Shown: positions 35,478 through 44,524 of the stretch, piece by piece
Layout of the letters: each line of letters begins with the position of its first letter
How positions within the stretch are numbered: position 1 is the stretch's first letter
Source of the DNA: Christensenella sp. UBA2853
GTDB taxonomy: Bacteria; Bacillota; Clostridia; Christensenellales; Aristaeellaceae
Assembly (NCBI GenBank): GCA_002350845.1
Contig: DEFL01000033.1
Coordinates: 1 to 64,000, forward strand
Length of the DNA: 64,000 nt
Direction: 5' to 3'
Program-made: the position numbers and the translations under genes
Notes under the pieces: model-generated
The model's database searches: none
What the model saw: the letters and a program-made list of their open reading frames with translations, nothing else
What the model was told of the DNA's origin: nothing

Positions 35478-36974
35478 ATGCAACCTGAAGAAGCCATTGC
35501 TGCTCTTCATGCTTTTGATGAGAAGCGATATGCTATAGAACATGCCATGTCCCTGCTGTATGTGGACGGCTACACGGCCGCCCCGAAGGAATCCTGGCGC
35601 GGACGCAGCCGGACGACAGGGTATCTCAGCAGCCTGGCCTATGAAGCCGCCTCGGATCCCCGGCTTCGCGAAGCTGTCCTGACCGTCCTGGAGCAGAAAG
35701 AGATCGATGCCCGCACGCGCCGCCTGGCGGTGCTCCTCCGGGATGATATGGAAGATATGCTGCTCTTTCCGCGGGAAGAATATATCGAAAACCAGAAACT
35801 GCTCTCTGAGGCCGGTTCCGTCTGGCACGAAGCCAAAGAAAAGAGCGATTACGCCCTGTTCGCTCCTTATCTGGAAAAAATCATTGCCTATAAGAAGTGC
35901 TACGCGTCGCTGAAGGACTCATCCAGCGATGCTTATGATGTGATCCTGGACAGCTACCAGAAGGGCCTGTGCACAAAGACTCTGGATGCCTTCTTTACCC
36001 TTGTGCGGTCTGAGCTGACGCCGCTGATCCGGTGCATCTCTCAGTGTCCCCCGCCGCGGACGGATTTCCTGCACCGTGAATACCCTATTCATCTGCAGCG
36101 GGTGTTCTGCGCTCGTGTCATGGACATGCTGGGCATTGACCCCGGCCGCTGCACGCTTGGAGAAACCGAGCATCCGTTCACGGAAGGCATCAACAAATGG
36201 GATGTCCGCGTCACCACCCGGTATCGTCTGAAGGATCCTGCAGCTTCCATGTATTCCGTCATTCATGAATGCGGGCATGCTCTCTACGAGCTCGGTGTGG
36301 ATGATGATCTGCAGTTCACCCGTCTCGCAGGCGGATCCAGCATGGGCATTCATGAAAGCCAAAGCCGGTTCTATGAGAATCTCATCGGACGTTCTCTCGC
36401 TTTTTCGAAGCCTGTTTTCTCCGCTCTGCGGGAACTCTTCCCCGAACAGGCCGCTGATGCCACGGTGGAAGACTGGTACAGAGGCGTCAACTGCGCATTT
36501 CCCTCCCTCATCCGTACCGAAGCGGATGAACTGACCTATCCCATCCATGTCCTGATCCGATATGAGATGGAAAAACAGATGATCTCCGGTTCGGTTCCCG
36601 TCCGGGATCTGCCTGACATGTGGAACACCCTGTATGACCGGTATCTGGGCATCCGTCCCTCCAATGACCGGGAGGGCATCCTTCAGGATTCCCACTGGTC
36701 CACCGGTTTGATCGGGTATTTCCCGGGCTATGCGCTGGGCTCTGCCTACGGCGTACAGATGCTTCGCAGCATGGAAAAGGACGTGGATGTATGGGGTGCA
36801 GCCGAGTGCGGTGATCTCCGCCCGGTCACCGAGTGGCTCCGCTCGCGCATTCACCGCTTTGGAAAGTCCCTGACGCCGGATGAGATTCTCCGCTCGGCGG
36901 ATGTCTCTCCGTTTGATCCCATGGTTTATGTGGATTACCTCAAAACCAAGTATTCTGCACTCTACGGCCTGTAA
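35478..36974 (+). CDS. M32 family metallocarboxypeptidase
   Basis: A 498-residue cytoplasmic carboxypeptidase (Taq type) that removes C-terminal residues from peptides. The zinc motif is HECGH (HExxH, residues 263-267), followed by the family-specific HESQSRFYEN with the third metal Glu nearby, and by DELTYPIHVLIRYEMEK. Met 35478 follows AAGGTGG by 8 bases; the frame is open upstream but lacks homology. The start of the sirtuin gene lies 50 bases after the stop, so cotranscription is possible. Confidence 0.95.
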   Translation: MQPEEAIAALHAFDEKRYAIEHAMSLLYVDGYTAAPKESWRGRSRTTGYLSSLAYEAASDPRLREAVLTVLEQKEIDARTRRLAVLLRDDMEDMLLFPREEYIENQKLLSEAGSVWHEAKEKSDYALFAPYLEKIIAYKKCYASLKDSSSDAYDVILDSYQKGLCTKTLDAFFTLVRSELTPLIRCISQCPPPRTDFLHREYPIHLQRVFCARVMDMLGIDPGRCTLGETEHPFTEGINKWDVRVTTRYRLKDPAASMYSVIHECGHALYELGVDDDLQFTRLAGGSSMGIHESQSRFYENLIGRSLAFSKPVFSALRELFPEQAADATVEDWYRGVNCAFPSLIRTEADELTYPIHVLIRYEMEKQMISGSVPVRDLPDMWNTLYDRYLGIRPSNDREGILQDSHWSTGLIGYFPGYALGSAYGVQMLRSMEKDVDVWGAAECGDLRPVTEWLRSRIHRFGKSLTPDEILRSADVSPFDPMVYVDYLKTKYSALYGL

Positions 36975-37023
36975 GCCTGAGGGCTGCAGGTCATCTTGAT
37001 CAACCTTTCCGGGAGGTGTTGAA

Positions 37024-37749
37024 ATGGAACTTCAGGAACTCATCAATCAGTCCAGACGCATTGTCTTTTTCGGCGGCGCCGGTGTTTCCACCGAGAGCGG
37101 CATCCCCGATTTCCGCTCTCAGGATGGTCTGTATCATCAGCATTATGCCTACCCGCCCGAACAGATTCTATCTCATTCCTTCTTTATGCAGCGTCCGGAG
37201 GAATTCTACCGCTTCTACCGGGATAAAATGCTTCCTCTGGAAGCCCAGCCCAACCGCGCCCATCTCAAGCTCGCAGAAATGGAGGAGAAAGGCCGTCTCA
37301 AGGCGATTGTCACGCAGAATATCGACGGTCTGCATCAGAAGGCCGGTTCCCGAAGGGTCTATGAACTGCACGGAAGCGTGCACCGCAATTACTGCATGAA
37401 GTGCCATCAGTTTTATCCGCCGGAAGCGATCCGGGACAGCAGCGGTGTTCCGAAATGCACGTGCGGCGGCATCATCAAGCCGGATGTGGTGCTGTATGAA
37501 GAGGGCCTGGACGAAGATGTCCTCACAGGAAGTGTCAAAGCCATTTCCCGGGCCGACCTGATGATTGTCGCCGGGACAAGCCTGACGGTATACCCTGCTG
37601 CCGGCCTCCTGCACTATTTTCAGGGCAATCACCTTGTGCTGATCAACCGGGACGCCACGCCCATGGACAGCATGGCCGATCTTGTGATCCATGATAAAGT
37701 CGGCGACGTGCTCGGCGCTGTGCACATTGAGCCCCTGGGAGGCGAATGA
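37024..37749 (+). CDS. NAD-dependent protein deacylase, sirtuin
   Basis: A 241-residue sirtuin. It removes acetyl groups from lysines, using NAD+. Signature segments are FFGGAGVSTESGIPDFRS, the catalytic region TQNIDGLHQKAG with its HGS after it (His in ELHGSVH), the four-Cys zinc knuckle (CMKC...CTCG) and GTSLTVYPAAG. The start follows GGGAGGTG. The nitroreductase-like gene begins 4 bases after the stop, so the two form a pair. The role is likely control of metabolic enzymes by acetylation. Confidence 0.96.
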   Translation: MELQELINQSRRIVFFGGAGVSTESGIPDFRSQDGLYHQHYAYPPEQILSHSFFMQRPEEFYRFYRDKMLPLEAQPNRAHLKLAEMEEKGRLKAIVTQNIDGLHQKAGSRRVYELHGSVHRNYCMKCHQFYPPEAIRDSSGVPKCTCGGIIKPDVVLYEEGLDEDVLTGSVKAISRADLMIVAGTSLTVYPAAGLLHYFQGNHLVLINRDATPMDSMADLVIHDKVGDVLGAVHIEPLGGE

Positions 37750-37752
37750 TCC

Positions 37753-38484
37753 ATGATCCCGGATCGCATCCGTACCCGGAGAAGCGCACTGGCGCAGGCC
37801 GTTCCTCATCGCTTTTCCTGTCATCATTTCTCTGCCGCCCCCTCCCTCACAGACTGGTCATCCCTGTCCTACCTGTGCGGAAGATGGGAGTACGGCGATC
37901 TGCACCTGCGCCTGGTTCGCGTTCCGGAAAGTTTTCTTGCCGGAGGTATTCTCCGTTTCGGCCGGATTACCGGGACCGACACGATCTGTGTCCTTTCCGG
38001 GCCTGCGCTCCCGGAAACCGTCATTCAGGCGGGTGCACTTGCTGAGGCCTTTGTGCTTGAATGCACTGCGCTGGGGCTTGCCACCTGCTGGATTACAGGC
38101 AGTATTCTCCGCAAACCCATCCCTCTTGCCATTCCCCAGACCGAAAGCATTTTTGCCTTTATCGCCATCGGGAAGGCAGGAGAAGCGCAGACGGCCCGTC
38201 ACAGAAAGGAGCTCTCTGCCCTGTGCATCGGCGACTGGATGGCCTGGCCTGAGGCGTTTCAGAAAGCCGCCGCGTACATCCGGGAAGCACCGTCTGCAGC
38301 CAATGCCCAGCCCTACCGCCTGGAAGTCCATGCCAACACCTTTTCCATCCGTTCTTCCGACCGCAGCCGGCTTGATCTCGGTGCAGCCCTTCTGCATGCC
38401 GATCTGGCACTGGAAATGCCCCATACGTGGACTCTCCGCGGGAGTTCAGCCGAGCCGGAAGTCGTCTGTACATGTTCTAATTGA
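37753..38484 (+). CDS. Nitroreductase-family flavoprotein
   Basis: A 243-residue protein of the nitroreductase fold, closest in layout to the TM1586-type proteins that carry two half-domains in one chain. Recognisable parts are IRTRRSALAQAV at the start, AEAFVLECTALGLATCWITG in the middle and EAPSAANAQPYRLEV near residue 177, a typical FMN-side SPSAxNxQPW-like motif. It should bind FMN; the substrate is unknown. It is coupled to the sirtuin gene. It ends before an AT-rich gap with the next promoter. Confidence 0.85.
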   Translation: MIPDRIRTRRSALAQAVPHRFSCHHFSAAPSLTDWSSLSYLCGRWEYGDLHLRLVRVPESFLAGGILRFGRITGTDTICVLSGPALPETVIQAGALAEAFVLECTALGLATCWITGSILRKPIPLAIPQTESIFAFIAIGKAGEAQTARHRKELSALCIGDWMAWPEAFQKAAAYIREAPSAANAQPYRLEVHANTFSIRSSDRSRLDLGAALLHADLALEMPHTWTLRGSSAEPEVVCTCSN

Positions 38485-38564
38485 ATCAGATTGTTCATTT
38501 TTTGCAGATTCAGTCGTTTTCGATGGTTTTTCCCGGGATTTTTTGCATATTGGTGGAATTCAGC

Positions 38565-38592
38565 TTGCATAATTCCATTCTTTCCCTATAAT
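38565..38592 (+). promoter_or_regulatory. Promoter of the RpiR-type regulator operon
   Basis: TTGCAT (38565-38570), a 16-base spacer, and TATAAT (38587-38592). Confidence 0.65.
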
Positions 38593-38648
38593 GGAAACTG
38601 CATTTTTATGCAGATCTCCGAATCTGGTGCAGAAGGGAAACAAAAACT

Positions 38649-39563
38649 ATGCAGGAATCCTGGGAACTGGTCGAGCACTTGAATATTTCCGGAAAAAAAC
38701 TCAGCAAGAGTCATCGCAGAATTGCAGAATATCTCACTGAGCATTATGACAAAGCCGTTTTCATGACGGCCAGTCAGCTGGGTCAGAGCGCACAGGTCAG
38801 TGAATCGACCGTCGTGCGTTTTGCCACTGCGCTCGGTTATGAAGGCTATCCGGAAATGCGCAAGGCGCTCCAGGAACTGGTCAGCCATCACCTGACCGGC
38901 ACACAGCGCGTCGACATTGCGTCCGAAATCTCCCCGGAAGAAGTGCTGACCACCGTTCTGAAAAGCGATATGAACAATCTCAGGGCCACGCTGGAGGGCA
39001 TGGAGCCTGCCGTCTATGACGATGCCGTCCGCCGGATTCTCGATGCCAAGCACCTGTACGTCATGGGTCTGCGCTCTGCTGCACCGCTCGCCCAGTTCCT
39101 CGGCTATTATCTGAATTTCATTTTTGACAATGTGCATCTGGTTTCTTCCGGATCCACTGACGTCTTTGATGAGATTGCCAAGATCCAGACCGGGGATGTC
39201 ATGATCGGCATCAGCTTCCCGCGCTATTCCAACCGCACCATCGATGCCATGACCTTTGCCAAGAGCAACGGCGCTCAGGTGATTGCCATCACGGACGGTC
39301 CCATGTCACCTCTTTGCCGCTCCGCAGATTCCATCCTGCTGGCACGGATTGATATGGCATCCTTCGTTGATTCCCTCGCCGCTCCGCTTTCCGTGATCAA
39401 TGCACTGCTCGTTTCCCTGGGCCTTCAGCGCTCAGACGCGCTCAAACAGCATTATCAGCAGCTTGAAAACGTCTGGGGAACCTACAAAATCTATATGGAG
39501 TCTGAGGAAAGCCATTCCAGCAGCCGACCCATTCTGAGAGCGGAGGAAAAAACGCATGGCTGA
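38649..39563 (+). CDS. MurR/RpiR family transcriptional regulator
   Basis: A 304-residue DNA-binding regulator. The N-terminal RpiR helix-turn-helix spans about residues 5-80 (TASQLGQSAQVSESTVVRFA). The C-terminal SIS domain, which senses a phosphosugar, spans about 125-260 (LYVMGLRSAAPLAQFLGYYL; MIGISFPRYSNRTIDAM). Such proteins usually control nearby sugar or cell-wall amino-sugar genes, but the genes downstream here are a flavoprotein, a nuclease and a kinase. It overlaps the next gene by 8 bases. The effector is unknown. Confidence 0.93.
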   Translation: MQESWELVEHLNISGKKLSKSHRRIAEYLTEHYDKAVFMTASQLGQSAQVSESTVVRFATALGYEGYPEMRKALQELVSHHLTGTQRVDIASEISPEEVLTTVLKSDMNNLRATLEGMEPAVYDDAVRRILDAKHLYVMGLRSAAPLAQFLGYYLNFIFDNVHLVSSGSTDVFDEIAKIQTGDVMIGISFPRYSNRTIDAMTFAKSNGAQVIAITDGPMSPLCRSADSILLARIDMASFVDSLAAPLSVINALLVSLGLQRSDALKQHYQQLENVWGTYKIYMESEESHSSSRPILRAEEKTHG

Positions 39564-40797
39564 TCTTCTCGTTGTCGGTGGCGGCGCTGCCGGTCTGATG
39601 GCTGCGTACAGCGCTGCAAAAGAAGGCGCAGAAGTCATTCTTCTTGAGCACAATGAAAAGCTGGGCAAGAAGATCTACCTGACCGGCAAGGGCCGCTGCA
39701 ATGTGACCAATGACTGCACGCTCGATGAATTTCTCCGTGAGGTTCCCCGCAATCCGCGGTTCCTCTACTCGGCACTCTCTGCCTTTTCCCCGCAGGATAT
39801 GATGGCGCTGCTTGAAGACAATGGGCTTCCCGTCACCGTTCAGCGGGGACGCAGGGTCTTCCCGCTTTCCGAAAAAGCCAGCGATGTCACACGCACGCTT
39901 GAACATATGCTCAGAAAACAGGGCGTCCAGATTCGTCTCAATGCGGATGTCGATCATCTGCTCACCGAGGACGGCCGAATCACCGGGCTTGTGCTCAAGG
40001 GCGGAGAACGCATCCCCGCCTCTGCGGTAATTCTGGCCACTGGCGGGCTCGCCTACCCTTCCACCGGCTCCACCGGCGACGGCTACCGGATGGCCCAAGC
40101 ATTCGGGCACACAGTGCAGAAAACGCTTCCCAGTCTCACTGCGCTTGAGACCACTGAAGTCTGGCCGACCCATCTGCAGGGACTCTCCCTGAAAAACACT
40201 GAAATCTCCGCCATGGCTGGCAAAAAGGTGCTTTACCGCGAGCAGGGTGAAATGCTGTTCACCCATTTCGGCATTTCGGGTCCGATCGTGCTGTCCATGA
40301 GCTGCCATCTGCCGGAAGATCTCTCCGCCTGTCAGGTTTTCCTGAATCTGAAGCCTGCCCTGACCCCAGAGCAGCTCACCGCGCGTCTTCAGCGTGAGTT
40401 TGATGCCGCTCCACGGCGCTCACTCGCCCACGTTCTGGAGACCCTGCTTCCCCAGCGTTTTGCCGCTCTCTTCCCTGAGATCGCAGGCATTGACGGGGAC
40501 AAAACCTGTGCCACAGTCACCCGCGCGGAGCGTCAGCTGCTTCAGGAAACCCTCCAGCATGTCCCCCTGCACCTGCATAAGCGCCGTCCGATGGCCGAGG
40601 CCATTGTGACCCGCGGCGGCATTACCGTGAAGGAAGTGGATCCGGCGACCATGCAGAGCCGCCTCATGCCCGGCCTCTTCTTCTGCGGTGAAGTGCTCGA
40701 TGTGGACGCCCACACCGGGGGATACAACCTGCATATTGCCTTTTCCACGGGCTTTCTTGCCGGCCGGAGCGCCGCGCAGATGGTTTTGCAGCAGTAA
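39556..40797 (+). CDS. HI0933/YhiN-family FAD flavoprotein
   Basis: A 413-residue flavoprotein. The N-terminal FAD motif is LLVVGGGAAGLMAAYSAAKE. The family markers are KKIYLTGKGRCNVTND, LATGGLAYPSTGSTGDGYRM and a C-terminal second FAD site GLFFCGEVLDVDAHTGGYNL. The biochemical role of this widely conserved family is poorly known. It overlaps the RpiR gene by 8 bases and is followed after 79 bases by the exonuclease-like gene. Confidence 0.94.
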   Translation: MADLLVVGGGAAGLMAAYSAAKEGAEVILLEHNEKLGKKIYLTGKGRCNVTNDCTLDEFLREVPRNPRFLYSALSAFSPQDMMALLEDNGLPVTVQRGRRVFPLSEKASDVTRTLEHMLRKQGVQIRLNADVDHLLTEDGRITGLVLKGGERIPASAVILATGGLAYPSTGSTGDGYRMAQAFGHTVQKTLPSLTALETTEVWPTHLQGLSLKNTEISAMAGKKVLYREQGEMLFTHFGISGPIVLSMSCHLPEDLSACQVFLNLKPALTPEQLTARLQREFDAAPRRSLAHVLETLLPQRFAALFPEIAGIDGDKTCATVTRAERQLLQETLQHVPLHLHKRRPMAEAIVTRGGITVKEVDPATMQSRLMPGLFFCGEVLDVDAHTGGYNLHIAFSTGFLAGRSAAQMVLQQ

Positions 40798-40876
40798 TGT
40801 GCTCTCCTGCAGACCCTTTCATTTCTCAGGGCTCTGAGCGCCCTGTTATCCGATCTTGATTCCGGGAGTTTTCCGC

Positions 40877-41851
40877 ATGCAATATATAGTCCTTGATTTG
40901 GAGTGGAATCAGCCAATCAACTATCAGAACAGGATCTATCGTCTCTATGGCGACCGTCTGGTGTTTGAAATGATTCAGATCGGCGCTGTGCGGATCGATG
41001 AAAACCTGAACATTCTCGATTCCATCTCCATTCCCATACAGCCTACCTGCTATACCGTGATTCATCCCCGGATCCGGTCCATGACACATCTGTCCACCGA
41101 CACGCTTTCCGATGCGCCGTACTTTGAGGAAGCCATGGAACAGTTTGTTTCCTGGTGCGGGGAAGACTATGTTCTGCTGACCTGGGGCTGTGATGATGTC
41201 AGTGTTCTCCAGCAGAACCTCGACTTTTTTGAGATTCATCCAGATCTTCCGACCCTGTATGATATTCAGCCGCTCTTCGTCAAAGAGTTCTCGCTGAATA
41301 ACCGGATGGGGCTGAAGAGTGCGATGGAACTGATGAACATCGCCCCGGATGATGACCGGTATTTTCACAATGCGCAGTATGATGCCTACTATACAGCGCT
41401 TGTCTTCACGCATCTGAAGAATCCTCAGGATGTGCTCTCCTATCCCCAGAAGCCCAAGCCCCTGTTCCACCAGGAGGCAGCCGTCAAGCCGAGGAAGGGA
41501 GACCTGTTTGAGTCCATTGAAAAGGGTCTGGAAAGCATTCAGGCCACTTCACCCTACTGCACCGTGTGCGGAAAGCCCTGTACGCTTGACGGCCGGTATA
41601 TTCCCCAGTCGCGCGACCGGCTGATCGGACTGGCCAAGTGCCAGAAGCACGGCACCATGCTTGTGCGCGTCACTTTCCGCACGGCACCGGACGGCATGTA
41701 TACCATGCAGGTCAAAACGGCCAAGGCAAGCCGGAGCAATATCGCCTATATTCACACCAAACAGTTCCAGATGCAGGAAACCCCGGATCAGCCTTCTGCT
41801 GAGGGCGGTCAGAGTATCCCGACAGCCACACTGGATGCCTCTCTGCTGTAA
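40877..41851 (+). CDS. DnaQ-like 3'-5' exonuclease family protein
   Basis: A 324-residue protein with an N-terminal DEDDh exonuclease domain: exo I YIVLDLEWNQ (first Asp and Glu), exo II near LLTWGCDDVSVLQ, and exo III HNAQYDAYYTALVF (His and last Asp). The C-terminal 130 residues include a Cys pair (CTVCGKPC), perhaps a zinc site. The start is Met 40877 behind GGGAG. Substrate, RNA or DNA, cannot be told; members near this type are often called KapD/ERI-like. Confidence 0.87.
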   Translation: MQYIVLDLEWNQPINYQNRIYRLYGDRLVFEMIQIGAVRIDENLNILDSISIPIQPTCYTVIHPRIRSMTHLSTDTLSDAPYFEEAMEQFVSWCGEDYVLLTWGCDDVSVLQQNLDFFEIHPDLPTLYDIQPLFVKEFSLNNRMGLKSAMELMNIAPDDDRYFHNAQYDAYYTALVFTHLKNPQDVLSYPQKPKPLFHQEAAVKPRKGDLFESIEKGLESIQATSPYCTVCGKPCTLDGRYIPQSRDRLIGLAKCQKHGTMLVRVTFRTAPDGMYTMQVKTAKASRSNIAYIHTKQFQMQETPDQPSAEGGQSIPTATLDASLL

Positions 41852-41894
41852 TCCTGCATTCCTCATATGAATCCATACCGGAAAGGAGTCTGCC

Positions 41895-43541
41895 ATGCAT
41901 ATTACTGTTTCATCTGTCCCCTGCGACCTTCCCAAAGGAAGCACCGTCCGTGATGCTCTCGCCGCTGCCGGTCTCAATGTCAGAAATGTGCTTGGCGTAC
42001 GCACACCGACCGGCATTCTGGAGCTTGGTGATGAACTTCAGGAAGACATCGAACTTGAACCCCTGACGCTTCAGGATGCAGAGGGCCGGCGCATCTATGA
42101 GCGCTCCCTGCGTTTTGTCATGCTGATGGCCATCCGCGATCTGTTTCCCGGACAGCGGGTCCGCATTGAGCATTCTGTTCCCGGCGGCATCTTTGTCCTT
42201 CTTCCCGGCAAAGTTCTGACCAATGAAGATGTTGAGGCGATTGAGGCACGGATGCGTGAAATCACCCGCAAGGATCTTCCCTTTGAACCGTCGTTCTGGC
42301 CCCAGGCACAGGTCATGGCCTATTATGCGGAGCGCGGTGAAACGGATAAGCTGGAACTGCTCCGCCACAGGAAGGCGCCGGTGATCCGCATGTACTGCTG
42401 TGACGGCTATCATGAGTATTTTCACGGCGTCATGGCACCTTCCACCTCGTGGACGCCCATCTTCCACCTGCTTCTGCTCGGGGAAGGCTTCGTCATTCTT
42501 CTGCCCAACGAAAAACGCCCGGACAAGCCGGCTGCCTATTTTGACCGTCCCAAGCACCTCGCCGTGTTCTCCCAGAGCGAAGCGTGGTGCCGCATTCTCG
42601 GCGTCAGCAATGTCTCCGACCTCCGGCGTCTGATCGACAACCATGAGATGCGCGAGTTTATCCGCGTCAATGAGGCCCTGCATGACCAGGCGATGGTGGA
42701 TACAGCCCGCCAGATTGTTGAAAAGAGAAAGCACATTGTCCTGGTGGCCGGACCCTCGTCCTCAGGAAAAACAACCTTTGCCGGACGGCTCGCCATTCAG
42801 CTCCGGGTGCATGGACACAGAGCGTACCGGATCAGTCTGGACAATTATTATCTCGACCGCTATCTTGTGCCCAAGGAGCCGGACGGCACCTATGACCTCG
42901 AGCATATCCGCGCGCTCGATGTGCCCCTCATCAAGCAGCAGATGGCTGAACTGCTGGAAGGCAAACAGGTCGAGCTTCCCGTGTTCAACTTTAAGACCCA
43001 GAGAAGGGAAAGCGAAGGCATTCCTCTCAAGCTCGGCCCGTCCGATATTCTGATTTTTGAAGGCATTCATGCGCTCAATCCAATGCTCACCGAAGGCGTT
43101 GATGACGCTGAAATCTACCGTGTCTTTGTGTCTGCGCTCACCTGCCTGAATCTGGACGACCACAACCGGATCCGGACCACCGATGTCCGCCTGCTCAGGC
43201 GCCTTGTCCGTGACCAGCAGTTCCGCGGTGTACCGCCGGAAGAAACACTGGGCATGTGGCCCAGTGTGCGGCGCGGTGAAGACACCTGGATTTTCCCGTT
43301 CCAGGAAAAAGCCGACACCATTTTCAATACAGCGCTCCACTATGAGCTCCCGGTCCTTGCCTACTACGCAAGGGAAAAGCTGCGCAAGGTTCAGCCTTCT
43401 GCCGAAGGCTATCTCCTCGCCATGCACCTCCGGAAGATTCTGTATTACATTCCTGAGATTGATCCCTCCATCCTCAATGAGATTCCGCCGCTCTCGCTGC
43501 TTCGCGAATTCATCGGCGGATGCACAATCGATGAAACATAA
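41895..43541 (+). CDS. Uridine kinase-like nucleoside kinase with N-terminal TGS/ThrRS-like domains
   Basis: A 548-residue protein. Residues 1-60 form a TGS-like domain. Residues 60-260 resemble the threonyl-tRNA synthetase editing region. The C-terminal half is a P-loop kinase: Walker A VLVAGPSSSGKTTFAGRLA (near residue 283), then RISLDNYYLDRYLVPKEPDG and IFEGIHALNPML, as in uridine kinase (Udk). This fusion is common in Firmicutes and likely phosphorylates a nucleoside such as uridine. GGAGT precedes the start. It is the last gene before a strong terminator. Confidence 0.92.
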   Translation: MHITVSSVPCDLPKGSTVRDALAAAGLNVRNVLGVRTPTGILELGDELQEDIELEPLTLQDAEGRRIYERSLRFVMLMAIRDLFPGQRVRIEHSVPGGIFVLLPGKVLTNEDVEAIEARMREITRKDLPFEPSFWPQAQVMAYYAERGETDKLELLRHRKAPVIRMYCCDGYHEYFHGVMAPSTSWTPIFHLLLLGEGFVILLPNEKRPDKPAAYFDRPKHLAVFSQSEAWCRILGVSNVSDLRRLIDNHEMREFIRVNEALHDQAMVDTARQIVEKRKHIVLVAGPSSSGKTTFAGRLAIQLRVHGHRAYRISLDNYYLDRYLVPKEPDGTYDLEHIRALDVPLIKQQMAELLEGKQVELPVFNFKTQRRESEGIPLKLGPSDILIFEGIHALNPMLTEGVDDAEIYRVFVSALTCLNLDDHNRIRTTDVRLLRRLVRDQQFRGVPPEETLGMWPSVRRGEDTWIFPFQEKADTIFNTALHYELPVLAYYAREKLRKVQPSAEGYLLAMHLRKILYYIPEIDPSILNEIPPLSLLREFIGGCTIDET

Positions 43542-43542
43542 A

Positions 43543-43576
43543 AAATCCTGCCCGGTTTACCCGGGCAGGATTTCTT
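43543..43576. terminator. Bidirectional terminator
   Basis: AAATCCTGCCCGG/CCGGGCAGGATTT, perfect 13-bp arms with a 5-base loop, between the kinase (+) and the double-HTH regulator (-), whose stop codon lies in the loop. Confidence 0.88.
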
Positions 43577-44072
43577 CCTGCTTTCCGCAGGTTCTTTCGA
43601 TCATTGCCAGAATGGACGCCGCCTGTTCTCCGCTGATCTTTCCGTGTTCCATCTGAGATACGCGGCTCCGGCTGACACCCAGCAGTTCTGCCAGTTCGCT
43701 CGATGACAGGCCGTGGCGTCTGCGCGCCTCCCGCACGCTCCGTGCGGGATCATCCGCCTGCAGTGCAGGGGCTGCTTCTTTCTTTCCCGCCGTTTCAGCG
43801 CGCTCCCGCAGGTTTCTTCGTTCCTCCTCTTCCACCAGCATTTCCACTTCATTGGTGAAATCGAAGGCCTCTTCCTGCATGGCTTCCTGTGCATCATATC
43901 TTGCATACACATCCCGGAAGCTGTCCCACCATTCCCTGCTCGGTTCTGCCCCGTTTTCCAGCCTGGCCACAAGGTTGGCCGAACAGCCGGTATAGAAGGC
44001 AAGCTGATTGCGGGACAGGTGATACTGCTCCCGGAAATTCTGTATGTACTCTGCGCTGGTCATCTCAAACAC
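43557..44072 (-). CDS. Regulator with two XRE-type helix-turn-helix domains
   Basis: A 171-residue cytoplasmic protein. The N-terminal domain reads NFREQYHLSRNQLAFYTGCS and continues NLVARLENG, an XRE fold near residues 12-42. An acidic, helical linker (residues 60-105) follows. The C-terminal domain reads REARRRHGLSSSELAELLGV, then SRSRVSQMEHG, a second XRE fold near 113-148. Two HTH units in one small chain are uncommon. It is transcribed alone, divergently from ileS. A palindrome upstream could be its own operator. Targets are unknown. Confidence 0.87.
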   Translation of the reverse strand: MFEMTSAEYIQNFREQYHLSRNQLAFYTGCSANLVARLENGAEPSREWWDSFRDVYARYDAQEAMQEEAFDFTNEVEMLVEEEERRNLRERAETAGKKEAAPALQADDPARSVREARRRHGLSSSELAELLGVSRSRVSQMEHGKISGEQAASILAMIERTCGKQEEILPG

Positions 44073-44137
44073 TCCATAGAAAAGATCCGGTTTCTAAAAA
44101 CCAGACCGTTTGTTTATTCGAATCATCCAGGGTTAAC

Positions 44138-44164
44138 AAAGTGATAGTTCACTGCTATCACTTT
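44138..44164. promoter_or_regulatory. Palindromic operator candidate in the divergent region
   Basis: AAAGTGATAG (44138-44147) and CTATCACTTT (44155-44164), perfect 10-bp arms 7 bases apart. It lies just upstream of a minus-strand TTGTTA-17-TAAACA promoter for the double-HTH gene and 50 bases before the ileS promoter. With no run of T it is not a terminator. Confidence 0.6.
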
Positions 44165-44214
44165 CTTTATGTCATGAGTATTTTACTCCGTTTATGTTTT
44201 CTGTCAATCTGATC

Positions 44215-44242
44215 TTGCTTTTTTGAAAAACCGTGGTATGAT
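44215..44242 (+). promoter_or_regulatory. ileS promoter
   Basis: TTGCTT (44215-44220), a 16-base spacer, and TATGAT (44237-44242). The transcript would start about 44249, at the 5' end of the T-box. Confidence 0.6.
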
Positions 44243-44248
44243 GCCATG

Positions 44249-44490
44249 TATGCACAGCGATGGGGACGGTACAGGCCGGAAGCATCAGCGAGCCGGGGAC
44301 AGTGAAAGCCCGGCGGTGGAACGCCTGTATGAATCACCCCGGAGTGCGGCTGATCGAACAAGGGTAGATCGGTCCGGGTGCTCCCGATACAGAGCGCGCA
44401 GGTTTCCCTGCAACGAGAGGACAGCGGATGCTGTCAACTTGGGTGGTACCGCGGAATCAATTCCGTCCCAGGCAATACCTGGGACGTTTT
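44249..44490 (+). ncRNA. T-box leader for isoleucyl-tRNA synthetase
   Basis: A T-box riboswitch that senses uncharged tRNA-Ile. The T-box sequence AACTTGGGTGGTACCGCGG is at 44436-44454. Stem I is closed by GTACAGGC/GCCTGTAT, and the specifier bulge after it holds ATC, an Ile codon, within GAATCACC. The terminator is CGTCCCAGG (44464-44472) and CCTGGGACG (44478-44486) with a T run; GGTACCGCGGAA competes for its arm. When tRNA-Ile is uncharged, the antiterminator should form and ileS be expressed. Confidence 0.93.
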
Positions 44491-44524
44491 TATGTGCCCA
44501 GGAAACAGAACAGGAGGCGCACCT

